From positions 7,254,001 to 7,318,000 of the forward strand of contig NC_068557.1 of the NCBI RefSeq assembly GCF_022201045.2: a stretch of 64,000 nucleotides of DNA, written 5' to 3'. Source of the stretch: Citrus sinensis (lineage: Eukaryota > Streptophyta > Magnoliopsida > Sapindales > Rutaceae). This document shows, in pieces, positions 24,862 through 36,422 of this stretch. Each line of letters begins with the position of its first letter. Within the stretch, counting starts at the first letter, position 1. Below the pieces are notes generated by a model. It was not told the DNA's origin. It searched no databases and saw only the letters and a list, made by a program, of their open reading frames with translations. The translations under genes were made by a program, and so were the position numbers.

Positions 24862-25188
24862 ATTAGTTAAAATTAATATTTTTTCCGTTTAATTATGGAA
24901 GGTAAAAAAACAAAGAAAAAAAACAAAAAGGAAAAGGAAAATGTTGCGGAATAGAACAAGACAAACAACAAAGGTGTCCTAGCTGCCTACTTTTTTAGTA
25001 AAATGAATAAGAAGAGCCAAAATACACAACAGTAGTTCAACCAATTGAAATCGCAATTCGTTTATTTTATGCACTTATACCGGACCCATATGAAAAGTGC
25101 ATTTTACCTAATATAAACAGATATTCAGAAAACCAAAAATATATAGAAAAATGTACATTACTTGGTTTTAGCTTATTTGCCAATGTTG

Positions 25189-25190
<2 letters not shown>

Positions 25191-25220
<30 letters not shown>
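25191..25220. repeat. (TC)15 microsatellite
   Basis: Fifteen uninterrupted TC units. Confidence 0.9.
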
Positions 25221-25224
<4 letters not shown>

Positions 25225-26157
25225 CTAATTTATGTTGCGCAAAAGTGAGAAATGGAGAAGAAATTCATGGATCTTATCCAACGCTACAAACGTGTAAAGA
25301 AGTTCATGAGGGGGCCAACGCTTTGATAGCTAACTAGTGTGCGGAGACCAAATCTCTTGTTTTTGATTGTTGCTTAAACTAATTGAATAAGAAAGCTTTG
25401 GAGGCAGTGAGTTGTTACTCAATCTTCATTCCAATCTTCGAAGATTTTGAATATTATTGTTTTAAAATCTTTCTTGTAATAATTTTTTTTTTATAAATAT
25501 AACTAAATATTTTCTCAAACTACTTTGAGTTGCATGTATGACTTTTCTCAATTCTTACAAGGACAGATATCCACTGGTGGCATAATGTTTTGTACTTTAT
25601 CAAAAACACACCAAAATTTTTTTTATTACAACTTTCCTCCCAAAGTTTACAAAGTGTATCACATTTTTCACTTTTCCATTAATATTGTTAGAGGATTTAG
25701 CAAATATTAAAGATAACTATATTTACCCCTAAATGTAAAAAGACCATTTATTGATTGTTATTTTAGATACTTTTGGAATGAATTGTTATTTTGGAATGAT
25801 TAATATGAACAAACTATGAACTTTAAGTTTGTCATAATTGATTTTATGTTATCTTCTTTTTTTGATAGGAACAAAATATAATGTGCAAAGTTTTCCCTTT
25901 TTTTTTTTATTATTTTGAATGTATCTTGAATAGCAATGATTATTTTTGTTGGTGATTTATTATTTTTGAAGATTTGCTATTTATTATCAAAGAAATGTTA
26001 TTTATTATGGATTATATAAGCAAGGGCTCTTAATTTTTGTTGTAAACAAGCTACAAATTAGTTAGGATGCGACAAATTTACTAATTCTGTATCTTTAAAC
26101 TAGGAAATTTTGATGAGTTTATATAACTAAATTTTTAGCCATTATTGGTTCGAACAG

Positions 26158-26202
<45 letters not shown>
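26158..26202. repeat. compound (TC)n(TA)n microsatellite
   Basis: About seven TC units run straight into about fifteen TA units. Confidence 0.9.
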
Positions 26203-26204
<2 letters not shown>

Positions 26205-27008
26205 TTTAGCTGTGATTAAATTATCCTTTTTACGTGTAGGAGTAAAATAATTATTTTTTCAATATTATGTTAAATTTTCTAGCGGTATTAATAAAAAAAA
26301 AAAAGTGATGCACTTTACAAACTTTAGGTGGATAACTGTAAAAGAATAAAATTTTAGCATATTTTTTGTAAAGTGTGAAACATGATGCGGTTGGTGGATA
26401 TTTGTCCTTCAGATTAACACTTATCCATGCTAACGTTTGCTATGATTTTGAAGTGTCACGCAGACCTATAAATACACACGTACGCGTTATGCGGGCAAGT
26501 GCCACCTGGTGGAGGCTAAACCTAAAGTAAACATTAGCAAGTCCATTTCCATTTTATTTTAATGGAGACCCAGACAGAAGATAACATGGTCTAATATGGA
26601 AAAAAAAGATTAAGAATTCAAGACATAGTTGGGTTGATTTGGTTGTCATAATCAATCAATTAGTTTTTGCTTCATATATATAATACATAACATAAGAATA
26701 ACAAACTTCTAAAGGATAATGTAACAAATATTATTATTATCTTAACTTATATTGTCTTAAAGATCAAGCAAATAATAATCCAATGATGAAAATAACTGTA
26801 CACATATTTAGTAATATATTCACTTGGAAACTAAGATATAGGATCCATGTCGGGTTTAGAATCATAATGAGAAATAGGCATTATCATGAATATTGTATTT
26901 TAAGATTTGTTATAGTATTTAAATACAAAGTTAAAAAATAAAATCAAATAGCTAGTCAGTACTTTAAATTAGCATAGGGTTGTTCCAATTTTCAAAATTT
27001 TTTAGAGG

Positions 27009-27188
27009 TTAACATAAGTCTTGTAATGATAAAAGTGACTTTTGAGTTTGCCAAAGTCGGTACGCAATTTCTGGGGCTCCTTCCAGTTGATCGACCATCG
27101 ACGTTACCCGGATAGCAACAAAGGTTTTGCCCCCACCACTAACACGTACACAATTATGCTCATTGCCTGGCAGCCAGTGATCGGATCC
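27009..27188 (-). other. unidentified exon-like open frame
   Basis: A markedly GC-richer island in AT-rich DNA. On the minus strand it is open for ~59 codons, starting right after an AG acceptor-like site (GTGTAG). It encodes GSDHWLPGNEHNCVRVSGGG, continues to EGAPEIAYRLW, and ends at a TAA at 27009-27011. The balanced amino-acid composition looks like real protein, but I recognise no family and see no partner exon. It may be a gene fragment or an exon of an unrecognised gene. Confidence 0.3.
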
Positions 27189-27193
27189 CTACA

Positions 27194-27956
27194 CTTTTGA
27201 ATTTATATCAATCATAAAAGAAAAGAAATTCCAAAATGACAAGCATAAGAAAACAAATGTAGTTATCAATTAATGGGTCATGCTAACTAGTGACGTATCA
27301 ATCAACCCATATTGAGGTAAGCAAACTAGCATTAAAATGAAGAGAAAATGACCCTCGTTAATTACCTCATAAATCATATTAGACTAACAATAAGGTTATA
27401 ATAATAATAAAAGAATCATAAAATTATATTTCTTCTATTGTAATTTTAATATCAAAGGTGTAATGAGTAACTAAAAGACTAAGAAACTAAATGGTAGAAA
27501 AAATAAATTGTTTAATAGAAAATTTTCATAAGCAGCCGTTTTCTTCCTCTGTGCTATTTTGCTTTCTTTTGCAACAAGATAACAGTCTATTGCTTTGCTA
27601 CTACGCTTTAAACTTGCGGATATTTGCACAAGGGAATCAATCATTTGTTAAATACTACAGCAAAACGATATGATGCGAGAGTCGTGATAAGCAAGATGTA
27701 TCGTATTATTGTATATATTTGGAGGTCAGCTAATTAACTATTAATACAACAACATGGCCCTGAAAAATTGGGAAATCAAAGAGAGGCCCTTTCAGCCATG
27801 TTTTAGCAGTGAGCGTGGGATGAGATGGCCGACAACATGTGGGACGATGCTAGCAAGTGACCAAAATCTCCATGTGCTCAAATGCCAAAGCTCCACCAAA
27901 TTCTCTCTTCAAAAAAGAATATAGACAATTAATTAGACAAATGTACACATGTGTTT
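27194..27956. other. intergenic DNA without recognised features
   Basis: AT-rich sequence on both sides of a slightly GC-richer patch near 27770-27900. Nothing recognisable was found. Confidence 0.5.
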
Positions 27957-29153
27957 CGTTTTATAATGGAAAATTATTAGTCGTATACTCTAATTTTACC
28001 ATATTATTAAAAATATTATAAAAATTTGAATTTATTTAATTTTTTGTTTTAAGTTTGCAATTTGTATTAATTATCTACCAAAACGTTAACTGTTGTTTAG
28101 TTATAAGGATAATTTAGACATTTAACGTACAAAATATTAAGAAATTATCCGTCATCCACCTTAAGTTTACTTTGTTATAAAAAACACTACAAAAATTTAA
28201 TTTTTTTTTCAATTTTCTACCCTAAGTTTTCAATTGTATCAACCGTGCACCAAGACACTCAATAAATCCACTAATTATTCTAAACCCCAATTCATAAACA
28301 TCAATCAATCCAATCCTTAAGTTTGATTTTATAAACACACAATCAAACCTAATTTGTAATGTGTTAGTCACCATTACCACTGATCATCATTGCCATTGCT
28401 ATTGCCACTTTTGCCAGTGGATAGCTGCAATCACCACAAAACTCTTCAATGGCTAGTCTTTATAGTCCAATGCATGTTTTTGTCAATTACTACAGATGGT
28501 TGAATGATTTAGTGATGGAGGATGTTGGTAATGAAGGATTTGATGTAAATTTAGTGTTGATTTTGTGAACCTTAAAAATTTATGGTGAGAGAAGATAAGG
28601 AAAAAGATAGTGAGATGTACTTTATTTTTTTTTTTGGTTTTATGTGGTCGATGAAGGATTTTGATGCAAATTTGTAGTTAGCTAGGAATCAAAATCGTTG
28701 GTGGATTTTGTTTTGAAACAAAGAGTTTGCTGGATTTGCTAGGTTTTAATATTTTATTTTATTATTTATGGTAAAGAGTCAAAATACCCTTAGAATCTAG
28801 GGTAAAACGGTCATCTTATTTGGATTTTGTAATATCCTAACAATGTTAATGTTTTGACAGGAGGTCCATACAAAATGTATATTTAGGCGGAAAATTTCAC
28901 AAATCTAAATTTTTGTAGTATTTTTTATAACTTGATAAATTTAAGTGGATGATTGACAATATTATTTAAATTTAAGCTTAAAATGATCATTTTACTTAGA
29001 TTCTTTTAAAAACTTTAACAGTGTTAAAGTTTTGGTAGACAATCGATACAAATTATGAACTTAGGGTAAAAAATTAAACACATTGAAACTTTTATATTAT
29101 TTGATATCATGATAGACTTAATGTATATAACTGATAGTTTTCCTTTTATAAAT
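27957..29153. mobile_element. foldback element with ~300-bp imperfect terminal inverted repeats
   Basis: The outer ends pair in inverted orientation: left GGAAAATTATTAGTCGTATA and the complement of the right end GGAAAACTATCAGTTATATA. Further matching blocks lie inward. CTACCAAAACGTTAACTGTT (~28075) pairs with AACAGTGTTAAAGTTTTGGT (~29019). AAAAAACACTACAAAAATTT (~28178) pairs with AAATTTTTGTAGTATTTTTT (~28906). The unpaired centre (~28270-28840) has no transposase. Long inverted arms without coding capacity suggest a foldback or non-autonomous MULE-type element. The target duplication is unclear. Confidence 0.6.
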
Positions 29154-30013
29154 GGACCGATGTACAAGCTATACGACAATGAGGTAATTAAAGTTCATGG
29201 AAACAAAGACAACAGGCTAAGGCTAAGTTTGAGAATTGAGATGGTACACAACAAAGCAACCTGCTCTACAGTGATACCAATTTACTGGTGACTGACTGGG
29301 ACCTAAGGTCTTGCTGGTCTAAGAACAAAGGTATGTGTGCATAAGTGATGATGTAGGCCAATTTAGGAAGACTTTTTAATTTGTTTTAGTTTGTCTTAAT
29401 CGTTTCTCTTATTTGAATTATTTTTGTTATATATTTTAAGTTTACTGTTTAGGATTTGCCTTGTTTGAGTATTGTTGTTTAGTGTTGTAGCTCTAATAGT
29501 TAATTATACCAACTCCTTCATTTAATAAAAATCTTTTTATTTTGTCTTCTGGGATTAATTATCCTTCTTTTCAAGTCGTTTGGATTGTAATGATGTATTA
29601 TCTCGTTGATAGAATGATAGCCACCACTCCAGCCACTACGTTAAACTTAGACATGTTATTTTGCAATCCACATGGTGTGTTTTATTCGACTTTCTTTTGC
29701 TTCCATCAATCCGCTATCAATAATGAGATACTCATGTTATCTCCAAATACTTGAATAGATGATTCAGAAAAAAATCTAATATCTTTAATTAATTCAATTT
29801 TTTTTCTAATAATATACTAAATTTTTTTGAAGCTATCAGCTTTGATCGGTACAACGACAATGAAAACAGATAAAATATTCATGACTCCATCAACGCGAGC
29901 GCACAAACGAAAATATCATTTTCAATTTGAGAGGAATACTTTCTTTGTATTAAACTCTTTGAGGGTGATAAATTATCCAGTTAAAATACTTGTCTTGATA
30001 AGGGAAAAGCAGA
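29154..30013. other. intergenic DNA without recognised features
   Basis: Only short chance ORFs (29542-29754 and 29827-30105, plus strand), neither with family resemblance. Confidence 0.5.
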
Positions 30014-30208
30014 CTAAAAAGTCTCTTTTGATCGATGCCCACAACAACAAAGCAATGCAACTTGCCAATCGGGAAATGCAAAATATTCCATGTCTTTTAG
30101 GCTAGCCTTGGCAAAAGGGTTAGTGTAGGGCCTGCAGATGGAATCAATTTTTGCTGAAAGCAAGTCAATAGCAGCTGCTTTTGTTTTAAGCTTGTCCTGC
30201 ACTCCCAA
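30014..30208 (-). other. unidentified gene-like fragment
   Basis: On the minus strand an open frame follows an acceptor-like GTGCAG and encodes DKLKTKAAAIDLLSAKIDSI, then CRPYTNPFAK and SLKDMEYFAFPDWQ. The composition is protein-like and unlike the surrounding AT-rich DNA. I cannot name the family and see no convincing ATG or neighbouring exon. It is possibly a relic or a single exon. Confidence 0.3.
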
Positions 30209-31510
30209 TAATCAAGATTCTTAAGAACTTGCTCCACACAAATTGATCAAGAACAATTAATTAAATTGCCGGGCCGAGGCGGCTTGATTTTTTTTTTTTG
30301 TTGATGACCCCATTGGCCATTGCATAAAGGACTGATTTCGTTTTCATTGGTCTCTTGGCTAAATTCTGATAATCACATGGTTGTTCACATCAATGGAATA
30401 GTGTGTCAGCATCTTTCAAATTGGGCAATTGAGTTCTTTTGGTATAAGATTTAAGCAAAATGATAATGTAGTTATCAACAAACTTTTTCACAATACGACA
30501 TGTGATTTACTTTGTTAAATATAAGATAATGTTAATTTTATAACTTTTTGGGTTGAATAGACTACTCAATTTTCAGTTAGTTGATATCAGTTATTCAGTG
30601 TATCAGAACAATTATGCGATGTACATAGAAATTAATTGAGATTTAGAATCGATCAAATGATTCACTAATTCACATAAGGGGACTCGAATCTTTTTCCACA
30701 CGAGCTAGAAATGAGGTGTTTTATGATTCAATTATTTGGTAGTTTATGAAATCTCTTGATTGATACTATAAAATCGTGAATTATACTCTGTTGTGATGTT
30801 AAAAAAAAATTGCTTGATTGAAAATAATAACATTTGAAACGTTTGGATCCAAATTGACTTGATTGTTAACTCAAGGCTTTTCTTCTTTGATCGGGGGTGC
30901 TATCTTCTTTCGAACAGACATAATGATAATGAGCCAAGTTACTGCTAAATCAAGTGCTTTGTGCTTGTTTTTTTAGCAAATCCATTAGGCTTAATTAAAA
31001 AAGGACAACAAAGAAAGTGAAACATTGAAAGTTGAAACGCAAGATAATTCTATTGAATTGGGCTACGTGGGCTCCATCAAAAGTCTGGCCCACTTCAATG
31101 AAATCTCGCAGTAGTTGCTTGTTGGGTGAGTAAATATCATATTTATTGCCTTTACAATATCTCTGTTTGGAATATATTTATGAAATAATTAAAGTATTGT
31201 CCATTGAATTCGGCATATTGCTTTAGGTTGAATATTCATTATGAAGTATGAATTGTTTGGTGCCGCAATTTGCATCCTTGACTTCTAATCTGTTTTCATA
31301 TAAAAAGTGTTTTGCACGCTAAAATAAATAAAATTGCCTCCAGCTCACTTAGTTTGGACTATTTTGCACAACTTCATATCAAAGAATATTAACATTGGTT
31401 TGCAGTCAAAGCAGGTCACTGCCAAATTTATTAAATTTTGAATTCAATTTTATATTGAGAAATTCCCATTCGTTGGACTTATCAAAATGGGGAACAAGCA
31501 ATGACCAGTA
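30209..31510. other. intergenic DNA without recognised features
   Basis: AT-rich sequence. No ORF with family resemblance, no clear repeat. Confidence 0.5.
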
Positions 31511-31519
31511 TTAGATTAT

Positions 31520-31721
31520 GAGTAATGATATAGTTACAAACCTTTATACAAATTTATTTTGTACAAACTGATGTGGCACGATAAGATTGGTTGAATTAAA
31601 TATCACTTGGCCCACATGATTTATTTTTATTATTTTATATTTTCATTCAACTAATGAATTAATGACACGTCCGTTTGTATAAAATAAGTTTATATAAGAG
31701 TTTGTGGTTGTATTATTACTC
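31520..31721. mobile_element. Mutator-type MITE with perfect 9-bp target duplication
   Basis: A 202-bp element lies between identical TTAGATTAT copies (31511-31519 and 31722-31730). The ends are inverted repeats over ~60 bases: GAGTAATGATATAGTTACAA on the left, and GAGTAATAATACAACCACAA when the right end is read on the minus strand. The inner part also pairs (TTATTTTGTACAAAC with GTTTGTATAAAATAA). Nine-base duplications and long inverted ends are typical of MULE-derived MITEs. Confidence 0.85.
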
Positions 31722-31730
31722 TTAGATTAT

Positions 31731-32549
31731 ACAATGTTTATTCTTCTTATGCATGTGATTGTCTTAGTTCTGATTGTAGCCTTTGAGTCCATTGGGCTGT
31801 TAGCCCGTCAGGTTGAGTTGTCCAAGAAACATGATGTATGACTGTATGTAGAACACTTTGGCGTATGGATATATTGTTCCATATATTATTTTATTCTTAT
31901 ATCATACAAAATAATGAAATTCATCATAAGGTTTTTATATTTCGACTTTATAATCCAAAATACATCTATTTAGTTAGGAGGTCTAAGCGTTTATAAACTA
32001 ATTTAAGTTCTCAATAAACTCACTCGCTAATAATATTTACGATATTAAAATGAGGTCATTAGACCACCTTAAGTTTAGAACATTTGAAGAACTGAAATTG
32101 TATCACGCTCTATATATGCGCAATTAGCTCTAATATTTACATATTTTAGACAACCATCCTTAATTTTATAATTCATATCTCCTGAATTTTTCAGATTTTA
32201 TGTTATAACCTACTGATATTTATAGCTCTTTTATTATGCATGGAACCAATGAACCAGAATTCTAGTTTCGCCATCGATAATAATTTGAAAAATTTAGTTT
32301 GTCACTTGCATAATCAAGCAATTAAAAATAAAAATGCCATATGTGATCAAGCCTCAAGAGTTGAAATAAAAGTTGCACAATTAAAAGTCGGATATTGGTG
32401 AAATCATAATATCATATGCATAATTTACACAAATAAGGTCTGATACAAGTATACAACCACTATTACATCATTTGCACTAGCAAGCTGAGAAATTAAGTAG
32501 CACAAGAAGCCGTGCTATAAATGTAAACACAATGGGAAAGCACTTTTAA
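31731..32549. other. intergenic DNA and 3' flank of the cysteine protease
   Basis: No gene is seen. The last ~150 bases before 32550 are the likely 3' UTR of the protease gene. Confidence 0.5.
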
Positions 32550-33680
32550 TTAAGCAGTGGGATAGGAGGAATCCATGGCAATACCACACAGACCTTCCTT
32601 AGCATCAATGTCACGCTTCATCCTTATGTACCCTTCTTCACCCCAGCTGGTTCCCCATGAATTCTTCACAAGCCAATACTTGGTTCCATTAGCAGTCGCG
32701 CCATAGCCAACGGCTGTCACCCCGTGATCCAGCTCAGTCCCACAATCACCGGTGAACACTCCGCTGGAATAGAACTGAAATGCAGACCCGCTAGCATCAA
32801 TAGAGACCGCCACTGGCTGATTTGCAACAGCCTTCAATAGTGCTTCCTCGCTGTTAGCCGGGACAGTTTCATAGCCTTTGATCTTGGCCACATGGGATGC
32901 CTCCTTCGTCTTGTTACAAGTCCCATCAGCTGCTTGGTAAGGGTAATTAGCTTCAGTAGTGATGCCATCGTTGTGAATTATAAACTTAAATGCATCTTCC
33001 ATTTCACCGCCTTCGCAACCATGATCCACGCCACTAGTGTCGCATGAGACAAGTTCTTGCTCGGACAATGAGATCAATTTGCCTGTAGTTAGTTGTGTTA
33101 TTCCCTCGGTTGCCGCCACAGCCGAAAAAGCCCAGCAACTTCCTGTGTCAAGTAATTATTGGTGCAATTAGTTAATGATCGAGTAAAACACTGCTTTAGC
33201 TGTTGTATACATAAATGTTTTCTTTTTAATTATTTGATTACCACATGGGCCTTGGTTTTTGATGGGAGTGACAGCTCCATTTTTTCTCCAGTCCATGGTA
33301 GCAGGCACATCAATCACGTTTTCATACTTGAAAGAAGTTCCTTTTCTTGAAGCAAGTCCATTAGGCCGCCTGTATCCATTACGGAAAGCCTTAAACTCTT
33401 GATTGGTTTGATCCGCGAATTCGTTAACGCTTAGCTTGTAGGGTTTATTTCCAGCTGCATTTAACGATTCAATGAACTCAACATTGTCCTTGAAAATCCT
33501 GAAACGTTTCTCTTTCTCCTCAGGATTCTTGTAAACCTTCCCGTATTTCGACATCCATTGCTCATGTTTCTCGGACAATGAGGCCTCTTGCAGCTTCCGG
33601 GATGTAACTTGGGAAGTCGCAGTTGCAAAAATGAGGAAGATTAATGCTAATTTACATAGACTTTGGCACCTTAAAGCCAT
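32550..33680 (-). CDS. SAG12-like papain-type cysteine protease
   Basis: Two exons on the minus strand (33680-33242 and 33142-32550) join in frame to a 343-residue preproenzyme, the usual length for this family. It has a signal peptide (~1-24, hydrophobic [12 protein letters not shown]), an I29 inhibitor prodomain with an ERFNIN-like spacing (~35-95), and a mature papain domain starting near [20 protein letters not shown]. Catalytic residues are visible: Gln in NQGPCGSCWAF, Cys149, His286 ([11 protein letters not shown]) and Asn307 ([13 protein letters not shown]). The single intron splits the Gly codon before SCWAF, as in other plant members. Such enzymes work in vacuoles or the apoplast during senescence, cell death or stress. 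All catalytic residues are intact, so the gene is probably functional. The closest class is SAG12. Confidence 0.93.
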
Positions 33681-33765
33681 AATTAGTTTTGAATTAAAAA
33701 TAATCTGTCTGTATGTTCGAAATGAACCGAGTTGCTATGTATTAAAAACCTTTGTTAGCTTGGTT

Positions 33766-33773
33766 TATATATA
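33766..33773 (-). promoter_or_regulatory. TATA box of the cysteine protease gene
   Basis: A perfect TATATATA on the minus strand lies 86 bases upstream of the ATG. That leaves a 5' leader of roughly 55 bases. Confidence 0.65.
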
Positions 33774-34048
33774 GAGGAAACATGCGCTTAATTGCAAGTT
33801 TATTTGGTATAAAATTCACATTGGAGCCTGGAGTGCCCGGCAAATTGGAACTGATTTTGAAGGGTAAGTTATTTTCCGTATGAGCTGCTCTTCTGATGGC
33901 AAAATTGAATTATATAAACTTAGCAGTTTCCTCGGTCAAAATGGTAATAAAGATGAAACAGAAGCTAGGCCTTGATGCATGACTTGTTTCTTCTGATATG
34001 CCAAGTTCTCAATAATTCCTTATAAAAGATGAATCTTTCAAAGCAAAC

Positions 34049-34132
34049 GTCAGGATGGCCGAGTGGTCCAAGGCGCCAGACTCAAGTTCTGGTCCTCGTG
34101 AGAGGGCGTGGGTTCAAATCCCACTTCTGACA
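34049..34132 (+). tRNA. tRNA-Leu(CAA), intronless
   Basis: A full 84-nt cloverleaf. The acceptor stem GTCAGGA (34049-34055) pairs with TTCTGAC (34125-34131), followed by discriminator A. The anticodon arm CCAGA-CTCAAGT-TCTGG gives anticodon CAA (decodes UUG). A long class II variable arm follows, and then the T arm with GGTTCAAATCC. Box A (TGGCCGAGTGG) and box B (GGTTCAAATCC) are both intact. A TATA-like TTATAAAAG about 28 bases upstream and a CAA near the start are typical of expressed plant tRNA genes. There is no intron, although plant Leu(CAA) genes often have one. Confidence 0.95.
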
Positions 34133-34133
34133 A

Positions 34134-34139
34134 TTTTTT
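34134..34139 (+). terminator. RNA polymerase III terminator of tRNA-Leu
   Basis: A run of six T begins two bases after the tRNA end. Confidence 0.85.
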
Positions 34140-34461
34140 AATTTTCATTACTTTATTACTTAAAATTGTCATTTTTATTTTACTTTTAATATTTAAAAAC
34201 TCTACAAACACAGCCAATATTAATTCCATGTCTACAGAACTTTCATTACCTTTTTTCAATCATCGATCTAATATCAAATATTAAATACCACTTCTACAAA
34301 ATTTTCAATTACTTTTTTATCATTGATTGAAATAGCTAACAAATTACAAAAAGACAAACTTTGGATATTTTTTTTTCTCTCTCTCTTTAGATCCAGACAG
34401 CTTTGTAGCTTAGAAATAATAATAAGATCTAATATTAGTTTTACTAAATATGAATATAATA

Positions 34462-35081
34462 GTGTGTTTACTTGAGGGTTTAAGGAATGAGAATGAAACA
34501 CGTGTTTACTTGGCAAAATGTAATTTATGAATGATAATAAAATGTGAGTTCCATATAATTTGGGAATAACGAATGAGAATCTCATTTCTATGGGGGGATG
34601 GGAATGAGGATTCCAATTCCCTAAGCTGATTTTTGTATCCCTCTAATTTTTTTTTTCATATTTTTCGAGTTACCCTCGTAAATTAATTTTATTATTTTAA
34701 ATATTATTATTATTGTTATTAATTTTATTAGTTTAGTTATTATTAATTATTGTTAATTTTATTTTTATTAATAATAATATTATTAACATTTATTATTATT
34801 ATTATTAATTTTATTTTTTTAATTAATATCATTTTTATAATAATATTTATACATGTATCTAGCTAATGAAAATTACATTATTTAATACTGTGGATATTTT
34901 GGTAAATTGATTATCATTCTCATTTATTTTGCTAAGTAAACACATCAATGACATTCTAGCACATTCTCATTCCCATTTATTTTTGTCGAGTAAACATTGA
35001 TATCTCATTCCCATTCCAGCTCATTCTTATTCTCAGTCTATTCTCATTCCACCTCATTCTCATTCCGTGAAGTAAACACAC
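34462..35081. mobile_element. hAT-like MITE with GTGTGTTTACTT termini
   Basis: A 620-bp non-coding element. The left end GTGTGTTTACTT (34462-34473) is repeated perfectly inverted at the right (AAGTAAACACAC, 35070-35081). Just inside, GGAATGAGAATGA pairs with TCATTCTCATTCC. Partial end copies also occur internally (GTGTTTACTTGGC near 34503, AGTAAACA near 34935 and 34990), suggesting nesting or subterminal repeats. No clean target duplication was found; assignment to hAT rests on the terminal sequence only. Confidence 0.65.
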
Positions 35082-35575
35082 CATAAATTCCCGAAAGGAT
35101 ATCAGCGGAGGGAATCGGCCAAAAACTTTGGAGGTCGTCCTCTCCATTACTTTGCTCCCACAAGGAACGTCCAATGGGTCATTGACAAGTGTACAAAAAG
35201 GGCAAACTATAAGAGATAAAACAAATTTAATTCATACGTTTTTCTATTTTTCTTCCTCTTCTTCCTCCTCTACCTTAAGATATAATCTAACTTGAAAGCG
35301 AGAGCGTCGCTGCCAGTATTCCCTCCGGCACTGACCTCATTTTCAAGTGAAGCAATCATTCTCCACTTTTGGTAGGAACCTACTTGCTAGGAATCTTGGA
35401 TTGCTTCATTTTTGTCCATGATTTGAACAAGGGTGGCTCAACCAATTTTGGGGCTTTAGGCGAATTGTTTGAATTAGACCTTTCAAAAAATTTAAGGTCA
35501 AATATATGTATTAATTTTACTAAAAAATCATTTATTTTAAATCAATTTTTATTGCTTTATGATATGCAAAATTAT
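35082..35575. other. spacer between the MITE and the TRIM
   Basis: No gene is seen. ORFs on both strands are short and without family resemblance. Confidence 0.5.
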
Positions 35576-35940
35576 TGTTGAATTGTGTCTCACATTGGTT
35601 AGTAAATGAGAGATACTTTGGTTTATAAGGAGAATATGTCACTCCATCCAATATGTTAGTTTTTTAGATTGGATATCTAGAAATCCTAGGTTCAGCTCCT
35701 CAATAAGTGGTATCAGAGCTAGATCCTAATAGCTGGAATGTAGTAGTGGAACAACTCAGGTGTGTCGGACGAAAGGACCGGAGTCTGACGATGGTTTCGT
35801 TCGAGGGGAGGGATTGTTGAGTTATGTTCCACATTAACTAGTAAAGGGGAGATACTTAGATTTATAAGGAGGATGAGTCACTCTACCCAATAGGCTAGTC
35901 TTTTGGGTTGGTTACTTAGTGTTGAACGGGTGGGGGCCCA
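35576..35940 (+). mobile_element. TRIM (terminal-repeat retrotransposon in miniature)
   Basis: Two ~127-bp direct repeats, both starting TGTTGA, lie at 35576-35702 and 35815-~35940. They share CCACATT / CACATTGGTTAGTA-like, GAGATACTT and TTTATAAGGA(G)GA segments. Between them are a tRNA-iMet-type primer site TGGTATCAGAGC (35708-35719) and a purine-rich tract GAGGGGAGGGAT just before the second repeat. There is no coding capacity, as expected for a TRIM. The repeats differ considerably, so the insertion is old. The 3' boundary and target duplication are uncertain. Confidence 0.8.
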
Positions 35941-36299
35941 AGATGGGCCGACCCGACCCGACCCGACCCACACACGATAACCACTTGTTGGTTACCATGC
36001 ACGTTTGGGAGAGGGAAGTTGAACACAAATCATCTTCCCAACCACTCTCAACTGCTGTATATATGTTTATCAAAACTGATGCTGTAAGATGAACGCAATT
36101 TAACGATTCAATTCGAAAAAGAAAAAGCAGCAGAGTGTGTGTGTGTGGGTGAAAGAAAAGATTAAACAAAAAATCCTTGAACAATCCGGAAAAGGCAAAT
36201 ATATTGTGACTTGATGAAGATTTCCGCTTGTGATTTCTTTCCGACTTGTGACATGATCCAACGCCCATTTATTCCGCTACATAATTTGTACTTTTTTTT

Positions 36300-36422
36300 T
36301 TGGGGAAAAAAGAATACAAAAGTAGGAATTGAAACCATATCAACAATTAAATGCCTTTAGATTCTTTTTACTTGACGTTTAAATCGCAACAAATGATTCA
36401 TCCCAGCAATTCAGATAGGTAC
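36300..36422. repeat. left part of a duplicated segment split by the Tat element
   Basis: Resembles 49868-50033. The start (AAAGAATACAAAAGTAGGAA vs AAAGAATCCAAAACTAGGAC) and the end (CAGCAATTCAGATAGGTAC vs CAGCATTCCAGATAGGTAC) match; the middle has indels. The retrotransposon begins immediately after GGTAC. Confidence 0.75.

Larger units (their letters stand above)
24867..27008. other. AT-rich gene desert with TC and TA microsatellites
   Basis: Contains (TC)15 at 25191-25220 and a compound TC/TA array at ~26158-26202. A 24-codon frame starts at 25252, right after the TC array, but has no support. No gene family is recognised. Confidence 0.55.

Noticed and set aside
25252-25326. 24-codon ORF beginning MEKKFMDLIQRYKRV after the TC microsatellite
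   Set aside because: Too short and without context, homologue or splice partner; chance is the simplest explanation.
27009-27188. Organelle DNA insertion as the source of the GC-rich island
   Set aside because: The translated frame does not look like any plastid or mitochondrial gene I know, and no organelle gene neighbours it. It is kept as unidentified.
34050-34259. Minus-strand ORF covering the tRNA-Leu gene
   Set aside because: The translation SEVGFEPTPSHEDQ is the well-known artefact of translating a tRNA gene backwards.
35912-36268. 118-codon minus-strand ORF next to the TRIM
   Set aside because: Partly overlaps the TRIM end; no domain, His/Thr and Leu/Phe low complexity.
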